From positions 1-64,000 of the forward strand of contig NZ_CP038440.1 of assembly GCF_004683885.1 (NCBI RefSeq): DNA of 64,000 nucleotides. The letters are read 5' to 3'. This document shows, in pieces, positions 26,060-35,499 of the stretch. The notes beneath the pieces were generated by a model. The model was given only the letters and a program-made list of their open reading frames with translations. It had not been told where the DNA came from and did not search any database. The DNA comes from Brevundimonas sp. MF30-B. Its GTDB lineage: Bacteria > Pseudomonadota > Alphaproteobacteria > Caulobacterales > Caulobacteraceae. Position 1 is the stretch's first letter; each line of letters starts with the position of its first letter. The position numbers and the translations under genes were made by a program.

Positions 26060-27459
26060 CAGACAATTACCTCTTGATATGTCCCATTTTTTAGGAACTT
26101 CATCAAGAAGGATGCCTCACTTGGTTTGTATCCCACGACAACCGTCTCCCTCGCGCGAGCGATAGCAACAGCAAATAATCGCCTCATAACAAGGATTTGG
26201 TCGTCTGTATCTTCATCCTCCGCATGCGTATTCACTGTGGACATTCCTAGGATGAAAACGTGGTCGAACTCCAGTCCTTTGGCAGAGTGGAAGGTCGATA
26301 TCGCGATGTTTACAGAACCGATCGGCCAGTCCTCATTTCGGGTTATGTCCGCAAATGGCAACCCTTGCTTTATTAAATGCGCTTTGATTTCTCTAAGAAA
26401 TCCGCGGCCTGCTGGCTGAAGGAAGGCAACACTCTCTTTTGTCAGGTCGATGTGTTGTTTGATGTAGTCCGTTGCCCAAGTCATTTGACGCGAGTATTTG
26501 CCTTTTAGGACAGTTGGAAGCGGCCCAGGCCGAGCCGCCGCCTTCAGGTTTGGCAACGCTCCGTCATCGTCTGCCAAGACCCCCTCCAAGACACCGGCCG
26601 CAAACTGAGCAATCGGCACTGTGTTTCGGTGGTTTGCCACCAAGGAGTGATACCGGTTCGGTCGGATTTCGAATCCAGTTTCCTGCCATGTGAAACCGCG
26701 CGCGTAGATTCTCTGGACCGTGTCGATCACGAATGTGGCAGCATGTTCCGGTTCGAGGTGCGCACCAATCGCACGGAGTTGATTGGCCGAGAAATCCTGT
26801 GCTTCATCAACGATGACTATATCAATACCTGCAGACTGTTTTGCTGCATACATGGATACTGCTAAGTCATTCCAATCCGCGTATCCGTTATCCAATTTCC
26901 ATTGGGTATACGGCCGAACAACGTTGGTTAGGATTTTCTCTCTTGCTTCCCGGTCTACCCTGGGTGCGAGCCCGCGACCCGACCGTTCTTTCGTCAGATA
27001 TTGATCGATGTCAGCGGGCAGAAAGCGACCCAAGAGATAGTCGATCTCCTTAGATAGGTATCCTGAGGTGAGCTTCGTCCCGTCACTCTGCCTGGCTAGG
27101 TATGCGTCCCGCTGCTCGTCGGTCAGAATTTTGCGGTGGCCAACATGCGACATTGCCCACTTTGCAAATGTGTCGATTGTAATGATCGACTTGGTCGTCG
27201 CTAGCTGCGCCTCCGCTAGTGCAGCTACGTAGCCTTTCAGCGTTCGGTTGAAGGTGAGCACCAGAATACGGACCGGTCTCGCGTCGCCTTGGCGCGCTCG
27301 GCGCTCTTCCATCATGAAGCTGAGCGATTTAAGCCTCAGGAGGGCCGTTGACGTTTTCCCGCTGCCTGCGGCGCCCCTTATCACTTCCACCCCGAGTCGG
27401 CTCTGACTGATTAGAAGCAGCTGCTCTGCGGTCGGTCTCACGATAGGTAGAGTTTTCAC
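26059..27459 (-). CDS. UvrD/Rep-like superfamily 1 helicase
   Basis: A 466-aa SF1A helicase. All main motifs are visible: Walker A GAAGSGKTS (29-37), Ia VLTFNRTLKGYV, II IVIVDEAQDFSANQLR, III FVIDTVQRIY, IV LVANHRNT, V STFHSAKGLEFDHVF and VI RRLFAVAIARARE. It is shorter than UvrD (about 720 aa), lacking large 1B/2B insertions. The start is GTG at 27459. It is the first gene of the three-gene overlapping operon with the DarT-like and ARH genes, so it is probably a functional part of that system, for example exposing or sensing single-stranded DNA. Confidence 0.9.
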   Translation of the reverse strand: MKTLPIVRPTAEQLLLISQSRLGVEVIRGAAGSGKTSTALLRLKSLSFMMEERRARQGDARPVRILVLTFNRTLKGYVAALAEAQLATTKSIITIDTFAKWAMSHVGHRKILTDEQRDAYLARQSDGTKLTSGYLSKEIDYLLGRFLPADIDQYLTKERSGRGLAPRVDREAREKILTNVVRPYTQWKLDNGYADWNDLAVSMYAAKQSAGIDIVIVDEAQDFSANQLRAIGAHLEPEHAATFVIDTVQRIYARGFTWQETGFEIRPNRYHSLVANHRNTVPIAQFAAGVLEGVLADDDGALPNLKAAARPGPLPTVLKGKYSRQMTWATDYIKQHIDLTKESVAFLQPAGRGFLREIKAHLIKQGLPFADITRNEDWPIGSVNIAISTFHSAKGLEFDHVFILGMSTVNTHAEDEDTDDQILVMRRLFAVAIARARETVVVGYKPSEASFLMKFLKNGTYQEVIV

Positions 27460-27775
27460 CGCGTTCCCCCAGTTTGCCGCTAACGCTAGCGTGCAATCGA
27501 TCCGTGGGACACTCTAAATACGCGCACGGCCCCGCGCTTGGGATTTGCCCCGTTGGGCCGAGGGGCGCTGGCTTGCTCATGGGCAGAAATCGCGGCGCGG
27601 GCAGTTCTAGCGGGAAGGGAGCAACGGATCAGCCCCGCGACCCTGTGCGCCGTAGAGGTGGAAAAAGTCGCTGCGACCACGACGGGGATTCCCTTGCGTC
27701 GGCTCATGGTCCAGAGTGGAACGAGCAGGGAACGCCAACTTAGTCGTTCTCTGAGTAAACGGGACAGGGCGATCT
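27460..27775. other. Divergent intergenic region between helicase operon and methyltransferase
   Basis: These 316 bp separate two divergent transcripts and must hold promoters for both. Short open frames exist here but have no family resemblance and no coding-like composition. I see no clear -10/-35 pair of the host type and no strong palindrome. Confidence 0.4.
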
Positions 27776-28963
27776 ATGACGTTCGAAATTGACGCCGACG
27801 AGCGCCTTTACCTTCGCCGTGGCGTCAACGCGCCTTGGTACAAGGCACGAGATCTTAGCGACGTCGAACGGGAACGGTTTCGCCAGATCAGCGAGGCTTC
27901 TCGAGAAGCCAAAGCCCGTGCGGAGGCTGGCACAAGCCAGCCCCTCCATCTGGTCCCGACGCCGCGCCTGAATCCGCTTAATTTGATGCCTCAGAAGCCG
28001 GCCAACGGCCTTAGGGCGCTCAGCTTATTTAGTGGCGGCGGCGGTCTCGATATCGGGTTCGACCGCGCTGGATGCCAGCATGTGGCCTCCTACGATATTC
28101 TCGACATGACTGGTGAGGTGCTGTCGAAGGCCCGGCCCGACTGGAAGGTGTTTTCTGGACCGGCCGGCGACGTGACTTCGGTCGACTGGACCGCTTGGCG
28201 GGGTCAGGTGGACGTGCTGCACGGTGGGCCGCCCTGCCAACCATTCAGTCACGCCGGCCGGCAAAAGGGCGAAGATGACGTCCGCGATATGGTGCCCGAG
28301 ATGGTGCGCACCGTAAAACAGATGCGGCCGCGCGCGTTTGTGCTGGAGAACGTGGCGGGTCTGGGCGCGACGAAGTTCCGGGACTATCTGCAGAAAACCA
28401 TCTTTGAGCCGTTGCGGCGGACATACGATGTGCAGAGCTTCGTCTTGGAAGCGGCGGATTTCGGGGTGCCTCAGAGGCGGAAACGCCTCTTCTTCGTCGG
28501 TTTTCGCGAAGAGGATACTGCGAAGCGGTTCCATGTCCCGCCCCGTACACATGCATTCGGAGGCAACTCCGACATCAAGCGAACGATGGGCGCCCGCGAG
28601 GCGCTCGGGCTCCCAGACATTGGGATTGACGGTCTTGCACCCACCATCCGAAGCGGACTCACGGGGCCTCGGCACACGACTAGTGTGGTGAATAGTGCGA
28701 CGGCGGCGCGACATTGGGCTGAGCTAGGCATTTGGCCGAACGGCGTGGCCAAAGATCGCGAAGCGGCCTCAAGGTTTCCAGCCAAGAACGGCGCTTTCCG
28801 TCTGTCCGTGGCAGATTGCATGATCCTCCAGGGCTTCCCTGCGGACTGGCCGATCTTGAACGGCGCCGTCTACCGGGCGCTTGGCCTGATAGGCAATTCA
28901 GTGGCACCCCCAATGGGCTATGCCGTGGCCTCAGCAGTCGCAAGGGCGCTTAGGCCGGATTAG
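27776..28963 (+). CDS. DNA (cytosine-5-)-methyltransferase
   Basis: A 395-aa C5 methyltransferase of a type II system. An N-terminal extension of about 78 residues precedes motif I LSLFSGGGGLDIGFDRAG (83-100); motif IV GGPPCQPFSHAG carries the catalytic C154; motif VI is ENV (191-193); motif VIII is VPQRRKRLFFVG; motif X is IGNSVAPPMG. The target recognition region is short. It converges with the nuclease gene and overlaps its 3' end by 14 bp, forming a restriction-modification pair. The recognition sequence cannot be read from the protein. Confidence 0.93.
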   Translation: MTFEIDADERLYLRRGVNAPWYKARDLSDVERERFRQISEASREAKARAEAGTSQPLHLVPTPRLNPLNLMPQKPANGLRALSLFSGGGGLDIGFDRAGCQHVASYDILDMTGEVLSKARPDWKVFSGPAGDVTSVDWTAWRGQVDVLHGGPPCQPFSHAGRQKGEDDVRDMVPEMVRTVKQMRPRAFVLENVAGLGATKFRDYLQKTIFEPLRRTYDVQSFVLEAADFGVPQRRKRLFFVGFREEDTAKRFHVPPRTHAFGGNSDIKRTMGAREALGLPDIGIDGLAPTIRSGLTGPRHTTSVVNSATAARHWAELGIWPNGVAKDREAASRFPAKNGAFRLSVADCMILQGFPADWPILNGAVYRALGLIGNSVAPPMGYAVASAVARALRPD

Positions 28964-29615
28964 CGGCGAGCCAACTACGAACGAGCTTGCGGAGTTCTTC
29001 GGCGTAGTTCGAGGTGATCGCGGGCCAGTTGGAGAGGTAGGCCGGGCTGACCTTGGGGTTATTCAGCGTGGAGCCGCGCTCGATCACGTAGCGCAGACGA
29101 TCACGAAAAATCGCGAGCATGCGCTCGGGCGCGATGTCCTCTGCTTCGCCACGGGCGTCCAGATATTGTGCCGCCGAGTACTGCATCTTGTGTAACTTCC
29201 GGGCGTCCGCGAGCGTGTAGGCGGGCTTCTGCCCGAGCACGGCGTACATGTCGTACAATGTGAGGCGGGCCGGAGCCAGTTTGGCCAGTTCGAAATCCGG
29301 CCGGATGTACTCCCAGCGATCATCGACCCAAGGCTTCATCGCATCAGGAGAGCCGTACCGGCAGAGCGCCAGGTCGTTTCCAGCATACACGCTGACCAGC
29401 CAGTGCTTGGTGCGCCACTTCTCAATATGGTCACGACCGAAGTCGCGAACGGTGGTCAAGCCCCCTCCCGTGGTTATCGACTTCAGCTCAAACTCAAGCT
29501 CACGTCCATCGATGCGGAGGATCGCGTCGACCCCGTGGCGTGACCGGTTTGGAGGACGTTCCAAGTTGAACATGTCAACAAGTCGGTTCTCTCTGGCGTC
29601 ATCCTGAGCAGTCAA
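28950..29615 (-). CDS. Type II restriction endonuclease (PD-(D/E)XK-like)
   Basis: A 221-aa protein that is probably the nuclease partner of the adjacent methyltransferase. RHGVDAILRI followed by ELEFELKS gives D30 and E43-x-K45, the PD-(D/E)XK catalytic arrangement. The remainder is unrecognised. The frame opens with TTG 29615; ATG 29573 (MFNLERPPNRSR) is a good alternative that keeps the catalytic residues. It overlaps the methyltransferase end by 14 bp in convergent orientation. Confidence 0.75.
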   Translation of the reverse strand: MTAQDDARENRLVDMFNLERPPNRSRHGVDAILRIDGRELEFELKSITTGGGLTTVRDFGRDHIEKWRTKHWLVSVYAGNDLALCRYGSPDAMKPWVDDRWEYIRPDFELAKLAPARLTLYDMYAVLGQKPAYTLADARKLHKMQYSAAQYLDARGEAEDIAPERMLAIFRDRLRYVIERGSTLNNPKVSPAYLSNWPAITSNYAEELRKLVRSWLAANPA

Positions 29616-29799
29616 AGGGCAGCCCCCGTTCGCTCCGCATTCCTGCGGTAGGTATCTTTATCCGGAGTCGGAAGAACCGAAGGTGGCCGAAGGCTATTCC
29701 GCTCGGCCAACGCCGACGGTGGAGCCAACCGACGATTGACGCGGCTGCCGATCCTCGCGCCACTTCTGGGGAGTATGATCATGCTGAGTTGGGGTGAAA

Positions 29800-30030
29800 C
29801 TAGCATTTTAGGCGAACGCCTGGGCCTCCGCCCGCGTCTCCTGACAGGAAGATCGCACCAGCAGCTTCGAGCGCAGTCTGCAAGCGTTCGAGTGTCCCAG
29901 TCTGCATGCCGCCGCGGCCCGCCTCAAACCTGTGAATCGTGGAGTCGGCGACGCCCGAACGTTCAGCGAGTACCTTCACGCTCAGACCCAGGCCAGCGCG
30001 AGCCATCCTGATTTGGGCAGGGCTAATCAT
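29800..30030 (-). CDS. XRE family helix-turn-helix regulator
   Basis: A 76-aa DNA-binding protein. The Cro/CI-type helix-turn-helix reads MARAGLGLSVKVLAERSGVA then DSTIHRFEAGRG; the ending FLSGDAGGGPGVRLK is common in small alphaproteobacterial XRE proteins. It lies upstream of the restriction endonuclease on the same strand, 184 bp away, so it could act as a controller (C) protein for the restriction-modification pair, though such C proteins usually sit closer. Confidence 0.85.
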   Translation of the reverse strand: MISPAQIRMARAGLGLSVKVLAERSGVADSTIHRFEAGRGGMQTGTLERLQTALEAAGAIFLSGDAGGGPGVRLKC

Positions 30031-30168
30031 TTTCGGCGAAAATCTCCGACTACTTGCAGAATTCCGTTGACTCGGTCGGTGAATTCCGCTGAACTCTAAC
30101 CGAATTCCTCTGAAACTCCACCGTTCAGCCTGTTCTGAACGACCGGGCGGCTGCGCGGGAGGTCACGC

Positions 30169-30642
30169 ATGCCTAGCCACCAACAGGTACCATTTCCTAA
30201 CCGGAAGGGGAGACGACGCCTTCCTGACCGTCTTTTGGCCGCTGCCTTCCTCCGCAACGCCCGCACCTTCCATGCCATGGCTTGGACCGAGTCTGATCGC
30301 TCAGGGCGGAGATCGGCCTACCCGTGCGCAATCGCCATCGAACTTGGCTTGAAGGCGTACCTCCTCCATCGCGGGTTCTCCGACGACTGGAACCGAACCC
30401 ATCTGCGTCATGATCTGAGGAAGGCTCTGCGGTGCGCCCGGCTGGCTGGCCTGCGAGACATGCCGGTTGGGTTAGCCGAACTCGCCGCTGTCCTTGGACC
30501 GCTCTACGCCTCAGGGGATTTGCGATCCGGTGCGGTCGAGCCCGAGCTAACGATCTCGCTCGAAGCCGCCGACAGGGTGATCAGCCGCTTTCTGGATGGC
30601 GTCGAAATCGCCATCGGGATGGAGGGAGGGGCAGGGCCATGA
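30169..30642 (+). CDS. HEPN-domain-like protein
   Basis: A 157-aa helical protein. ACAIAIELGLKAYLLHRG is not literal, but the visible CAIAIELGLKAYLLHRGFS followed by HLRHDLRKALRCARLAGL matches the HEPN pattern, where the second segment has the polar-x-x-x-H type motif (R..DL). HEPN proteins include RNases of toxin-antitoxin systems and nucleotide-binding partners. No MNT nucleotidyltransferase gene lies next to it. Its stop overlaps the ATG of the following sigma-region-4 protein (ATGA), so the two are coupled. Confidence 0.55.
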   Translation: MPSHQQVPFPNRKGRRRLPDRLLAAAFLRNARTFHAMAWTESDRSGRRSAYPCAIAIELGLKAYLLHRGFSDDWNRTHLRHDLRKALRCARLAGLRDMPVGLAELAAVLGPLYASGDLRSGAVEPELTISLEAADRVISRFLDGVEIAIGMEGGAGP

Positions 30643-30911
30643 GCCTTGGGGGGGTCCGATGCTGGCTAGGGTTCAGGAGGGCCGCAGAACCGACCGGGCA
30701 CCGTGTTCTGGTGCGAGCGATCCAGCAACTGCCACCTCAATGCCGCGACGTCTTCATCCTGCATCGCTTCGGGGACATGCCGCTGGAGGAGGTCGCAATG
30801 CATCTCGGCATCGACCGTGCATCGGCCGAAGCGCACTTGGCCGAGGCGCTCGTCCGGCTGTGCCGCGCGGTGGACGAGACGGAAGCTCGGCAGTCTTCAG
30901 AACGCTCGTGA
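30639..30911 (+). CDS. Sigma-70 region 4-only protein
   Basis: A 90-aa protein containing only sigma factor region 4: AIQQLPPQCRDVFILHRFGD followed by MPLEEVAMHLGIDRASAEAHL and LCRAVDE. Region 2, which binds the -10 element and core polymerase, is absent, so it cannot be a complete ECF sigma factor. It may act as a DNA-binding or polymerase-tethering regulator. It overlaps the HEPN gene by four bases and precedes the RHS gene by 142 bp, in the same direction. Confidence 0.7.
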   Translation: MSLGGVRCWLGFRRAAEPTGHRVLVRAIQQLPPQCRDVFILHRFGDMPLEEVAMHLGIDRASAEAHLAEALVRLCRAVDETEARQSSERS

Positions 30912-31053
30912 GGATCGAGGGCAGGATAGGCTTTGCGCCGGCATTGTCTGACAAGCTGCACCTTATCGATCAGGATTGATCCATCCACCCACAACCATGA
31001 GGATGACGGCACCCGCTAAACGTGCCATTGTTCGACGAACCGAGGGGTGCGGC

Positions 31054-34000
31054 ATGCGAGCTTGGCTGAGCGTTTTGAGTTTGGCTGTGTGGCTGTTGGC
31101 CACCTGGGTCGTGCCGGTGCCGGCGGCTGCACAAACCTACACGCCGCCGACCGGGACACGCGGCTGGTGCACGCCTGTCGGGCCGGGCCAGACGGAGTGT
31201 TTCCCGTCGCCTGCCGCAGCCTGCTTTCGGCAATGGCAGGTCTATGGACAGCCGTACATGCCCCCGGCGGGCTCCTACCGCGGCGTGAAGGACCGTTCCT
31301 CCTGGAATGCGAAGGAATGCGACTGGCACTATTTCGGGACGCCCGCGCCAACCATCGTACAGTTCCAGTGCAGCGGCGGCTACACGGCCGTCGCTCCAGG
31401 CCGATGCGTGCAGGGCTGGAACAACTTTCCCCAATGCCTCCCCAGCGACGGCGCGCCGAACTTCGGAGCCCGCGCGGCGGCGTGCACGCCGCGTCCGATC
31501 AGCATTCTCTCGGGCACGAAGACGTTCGACACTGTCGATTTCGAGACCGAGACCGGCTCTCTGCTTGTCGAACGTCACTATAGTTCGCTGGCGTTCGGAG
31601 GCGCCGCCGGGACACTTCGTAATCCGCCTGTATCCGCCGGCAACTGGCGCTTTGGGTTCTCAATGGAGCTCCAGCTCACGAGCAACCTGTCGTCAGGTGT
31701 CATAACCGTTCTGACACCGCAGGGGTTGTTGCTGCAGTTTCAGCGCCAGCCCGATGGCAGCCTGGCTCCCTACACGACGTCGTCGTATCCAGTTCCCCGC
31801 ACCGATTATTCGTTGGAACTGGTCGGACCGTGGCCGTCCGCCTTGGCTGATCTGCGGACGACGCCTTCGACCTGGCGGCTGCGGTCGCAGCAAGCGGAAT
31901 GGATTTTCGTCACGCGCGCCGACCCCGTTTCCGGTCAGTACAACGTGGGCCGCCCCTCCACAATGACCGAGCGGGAGGGCCCGACCTGGACCTTCGCCTA
32001 TGGGAGCGCCGGCGAGCTGACGACCCTCTCGGATCAGTTCGGCAACAGCCTCGGATTCACCTGGATCATGAGTTCGGCGGGCGCTCAGCATCCACTAGCC
32101 GTGTCCGAGATCGCTCTGCCGGGCGGACGGTCGCTTCGGTATTTTTACGAAGACGCGATGGGGGGATCGTCCGGGCCCGACCGACTGATGCGCGTGGACT
32201 GGCTCGACGCCTCCAATGTCGTCCAGGACAGTCAGTCGTACGTGTACGGCGACGCTCGCTATCCGACATTCGTCACTGAAATAAGAGATCGCGACGGCGT
32301 CGGACGCCAGTTCGTTCAGTACCAGATGGACGGCAAAGCCAGCAGCAGCGGCAAGGCGCTCGGGGCCGAGACCTACGCTGTCTCCTACGCTTCAGCCACG
32401 GGGTCTCACACCAGAGTGGTGACGACGCCGCTGGGGCGGAGCGTCACCTACCGCTATTCGGCGGGCGGCTATCCGTTCAACACCAATCTGATCGCCATCG
32501 ACGAGGCCGCTAGCCCCAATGCGCCGGCAGCGTCGCAGGCCTTCTCCTCGACAGCCTTCCGGCTCACGAGCCAGACGGATCAGGAAGGCCGGGTGACGAC
32601 CTTCTCTCGAGACGCCGTCGGTCGGCCGACGACCCTTGTCGAGGCCTCGGGCACGCCTTCGTCGCGAACCACGCAAGTTGCCTGGAACGCCGCCTTCAAT
32701 GTTCCGGACAGCATCGCCCAGCCTGGCCTAACCACCACCTTCACCTACGACGCCGCCGGTCGGATCCTGACCCGCACTCAGACGGACACGACAACGCACG
32801 CCACGCCCTACGCAACGAACGGACGAAGCCGGATGTGGACCTACGCCTGGACGGCGGGCGGCCAGCTCGCTTCCGTGGACGGCCCGCTGCCGGGTGCCGC
32901 CGATACGGTGAGTTACGGCTACACACCCGAGGGCTGGCTCTCGTCGGTGACCGACGAAGTAGGGCTGGTCACCACCATCACCACGCACGACTGGCGTGGC
33001 GCGCCGCTGGCGATGGTGGACCCCAACGGCGTCGAGACCCAAATCACCTACGACATTCGCGGGCGGCCAACCTCTATCCTGATCGATCCGGGGCCATCCC
33101 AATCCCTCTATCAGGCAGCTTACGACGCAGCCGGAAATCTGCGCCGCTTGACCCTGCCTGAGGGCGGTTGGCTTGAGTATGTTCATGACGCCGCCGACCG
33201 CTTGGTCGAGGTGCGAAATGATCGTGGCGAGAAGCAGACCTTCGACGTCAATGCCCTGGGTGAAGCGACAGCCCAGGAAGTCCGAACGGCTGCGGGCTCG
33301 TTGACGTCGAGCGGCGAGCAGGCGTTCGATGAACTGGGTCGACTGATCAGACAGATCGGCGCGGCGTCCCAGACGGCCATCCTAGCCTACGACAAGGTCG
33401 GGAACCTAACCCAGGTCACCGATCCCCGCGGCAAGGTGTGGGGCAACCAGTGGGACGCCCTTAACCGCCTTGTCCTCCAGCGCGATCCGGAAAACCATGA
33501 CAACGCCTACGCCTATGCGCCGAATGACGCCTTGAGCGCCCTGGAGGACGGGCGCGGCCTAGAGACCCAGCGCGTGATCGACGGCTTCGGCCTGACCATC
33601 TTCGAAAGCAGCCCGGACCGCGGCGAGCGCACCTACTGGTACGACGCGGCCGACCGGCTGGTGAGGCTGATCGACGCCGACGAGGACGAAACGCTCTACG
33701 CTTACGATGCAGCCAGCCGCCAGATATCCGAAACCTTTGTCGATGCCGCGTGGGAAAATATTTCCTTCAGCTACGATAGTGTCGCGGAAGGCAACAACGG
33801 CCAGGGGCGGCTGACTGGGGTCACGGACCAATCCGGTACCTCCTCTCTGACTTATGACCGCCAGGGACGCCTGACGCAGAGCCTCAAAACGATCCAGGGC
33901 CACACCTACACGCTCGCCTACGCCTACGACACTGACGGCGAAGTGACGCGTGTAACTCTGCCATCCGGGCGGTGGGTCGATTACACGCGCGATCCAGAAG

Positions 34001-35496
34001 GACGCGTTTCGACGATCAACACTCGTTCAACAGCGCTCGGGGCGCCGACGTCGATTCTGGGCGCAATCGAGTACGCCCCGTTCGGCCCAATGATTAGTGC
34101 CGTATTCGGAAACGGCCTGGCGTGGGAGCAGGCCTACGACGGAAATTACTGGCAGACTGGTCTCCGCGTCGGCTCCTCTGCGGGCGACTTGCTGTCCCTG
34201 ACCTTCGCGCGCAACGAAACCGGCGCATTGACCGGCGTGGGCGACGCCGTGACCGGCGATCGCGGTGCCAGCTTCGGCTACACTGACGACGGTCGACTCC
34301 AATACGCGGTGGGAGCCTGGGGCGACGAGAGTTACGGCTATGATGCGTCAGGCAATCGCACCGAGGTCCGTCGCGACGACGGGAGCACAGTCAGCTACGA
34401 GTTCGCCCTGACGTCGCCGACCAGGAACAGGATCAATGAGGTTCGCGACACCGGCTGGTCGCTGCTACGAGACCTCAGCTACCGCGACGGCGGCGATCTC
34501 TACGCCCAGGACTACACGGGCGGATCGGACCTTGAATACCACTATGGCGCGCGCAAGCGGCTTCTGGGGGTCTCGGAAAACAGCGCGGTCACTGCATCCT
34601 ACAGCTACGACTATCTGGGCCGGCGCGTGGCCCGGACGCTGGCGGCGTCCGGCCAGACCATCCACTACGTCTTCGACGACCAGGGGCGGCTGCATGGGGA
34701 GTATGACGGCGCGACGGGGCAGTTCCTGAAAGAGTATGTCTGGCTGGATGACCGTCTCACGGCGGTGGTCACGCCGGGCGGCACCTCCGGCTTAATCTGG
34801 TTTGTGCACACGGGACAGATCGCCGAGCCGTTGCTGGTGACGAATGCGAGCGGCGCGGTAGCCTGGTCGGCGGTCACCGACCCCTGGGGGCAGGCCGCCG
34901 TATCAGGCACGCCGCTCGTCGAGCTCGACCTGCGCCTTCCTGGACAGTGGGCGCACGCCGAGACCGGCCTGCATCAAAACTGGATGCGAGACTACGATCC
35001 AACACTGGGAAGATACGTTCAGACTGACCCCGCAGGACAGCAGTTCGATTTAAACCTTTACGCCTATGCGATCTCTGACCCGTTGAGCGTGACAGATCCT
35101 TACGGCCTGTTTCCCATGATTCCCCACAATCCGGTCCAAACTGCATGGCGCGTCGGACGCGGGTACTATGGATTCTTCCGCAGATGGCGACAGTGGGGAC
35201 ACGAACAGTTCCCTGGTGAAGTAAACTCTCGTTCGCGCCACTGCTCTGTTAGCTGCATAACGGGTAGCCAAACATCCATCCCAATCGCGCGGACGGCAGG
35301 GGTTGTGAATGAGGTCCAAGGATTCGTTATTCATGACATTAGACGCCTTCCCTCAAGGCTGAGGCGCGACACGCCCTGGGCATTTCAATGGTCAGACTTG
35401 AGCGACAACGAACGGGGCTTCGCGGCGGCTAGATGCTTGCCCATAAATTCTGAGCCTGAGATAGTTAGAAATTGCATACTTCAGTGCACACGGTGA
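31054..35496 (+). CDS. RHS/YD-repeat protein with variable C-terminal tip
   Basis: A 1480-aa secreted polymorphic-toxin-like protein. ATG 31054 starts a signal peptide (MRAWLSVLSLAVWLLATWVV, cleaved near AAAQ); the frame is open upstream to 30976. A Cys-containing N-terminal region is followed by many YD repeats such as YDAAGRILTRTQ and YDRQGRLTQSL, and by the RHS core ending DPYGLFP (about 35112). The last 125 residues form the tip, with RHCSVSCITG and VNEVQGFVIHDI, which resembles a recurrent RHS tip of unknown activity. Codon usage turns AT-richer in the tip. No type VI secretion genes are nearby. Confidence 0.9.
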   Translation: MRAWLSVLSLAVWLLATWVVPVPAAAQTYTPPTGTRGWCTPVGPGQTECFPSPAAACFRQWQVYGQPYMPPAGSYRGVKDRSSWNAKECDWHYFGTPAPTIVQFQCSGGYTAVAPGRCVQGWNNFPQCLPSDGAPNFGARAAACTPRPISILSGTKTFDTVDFETETGSLLVERHYSSLAFGGAAGTLRNPPVSAGNWRFGFSMELQLTSNLSSGVITVLTPQGLLLQFQRQPDGSLAPYTTSSYPVPRTDYSLELVGPWPSALADLRTTPSTWRLRSQQAEWIFVTRADPVSGQYNVGRPSTMTEREGPTWTFAYGSAGELTTLSDQFGNSLGFTWIMSSAGAQHPLAVSEIALPGGRSLRYFYEDAMGGSSGPDRLMRVDWLDASNVVQDSQSYVYGDARYPTFVTEIRDRDGVGRQFVQYQMDGKASSSGKALGAETYAVSYASATGSHTRVVTTPLGRSVTYRYSAGGYPFNTNLIAIDEAASPNAPAASQAFSSTAFRLTSQTDQEGRVTTFSRDAVGRPTTLVEASGTPSSRTTQVAWNAAFNVPDSIAQPGLTTTFTYDAAGRILTRTQTDTTTHATPYATNGRSRMWTYAWTAGGQLASVDGPLPGAADTVSYGYTPEGWLSSVTDEVGLVTTITTHDWRGAPLAMVDPNGVETQITYDIRGRPTSILIDPGPSQSLYQAAYDAAGNLRRLTLPEGGWLEYVHDAADRLVEVRNDRGEKQTFDVNALGEATAQEVRTAAGSLTSSGEQAFDELGRLIRQIGAASQTAILAYDKVGNLTQVTDPRGKVWGNQWDALNRLVLQRDPENHDNAYAYAPNDALSALEDGRGLETQRVIDGFGLTIFESSPDRGERTYWYDAADRLVRLIDADEDETLYAYDAASRQISETFVDAAWENISFSYDSVAEGNNGQGRLTGVTDQSGTSSLTYDRQGRLTQSLKTIQGHTYTLAYAYDTDGEVTRVTLPSGRWVDYTRDPEGRVSTINTRSTALGAPTSILGAIEYAPFGPMISAVFGNGLAWEQAYDGNYWQTGLRVGSSAGDLLSLTFARNETGALTGVGDAVTGDRGASFGYTDDGRLQYAVGAWGDESYGYDASGNRTEVRRDDGSTVSYEFALTSPTRNRINEVRDTGWSLLRDLSYRDGGDLYAQDYTGGSDLEYHYGARKRLLGVSENSAVTASYSYDYLGRRVARTLAASGQTIHYVFDDQGRLHGEYDGATGQFLKEYVWLDDRLTAVVTPGGTSGLIWFVHTGQIAEPLLVTNASGAVAWSAVTDPWGQAAVSGTPLVELDLRLPGQWAHAETGLHQNWMRDYDPTLGRYVQTDPAGQQFDLNLYAYAISDPLSVTDPYGLFPMIPHNPVQTAWRVGRGYYGFFRRWRQWGHEQFPGEVNSRSRHCSVSCITGSQTSIPIARTAGVVNEVQGFVIHDIRRLPSRLRRDTPWAFQWSDLSDNERGFAAARCLPINSEPEIVRNCILQCTR

Positions 35497-35499
35497 GTT

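Noticed and set aside
27474..27743. Small plus-strand open frame between the helicase and methyltransferase genes
   Set aside because: No family resemblance, biased composition and position in a divergent promoter region.
29736..30011. Plus-strand open frame overlapping the XRE gene
   Set aside because: Antisense to a clear helix-turn-helix protein and without protein-like features.
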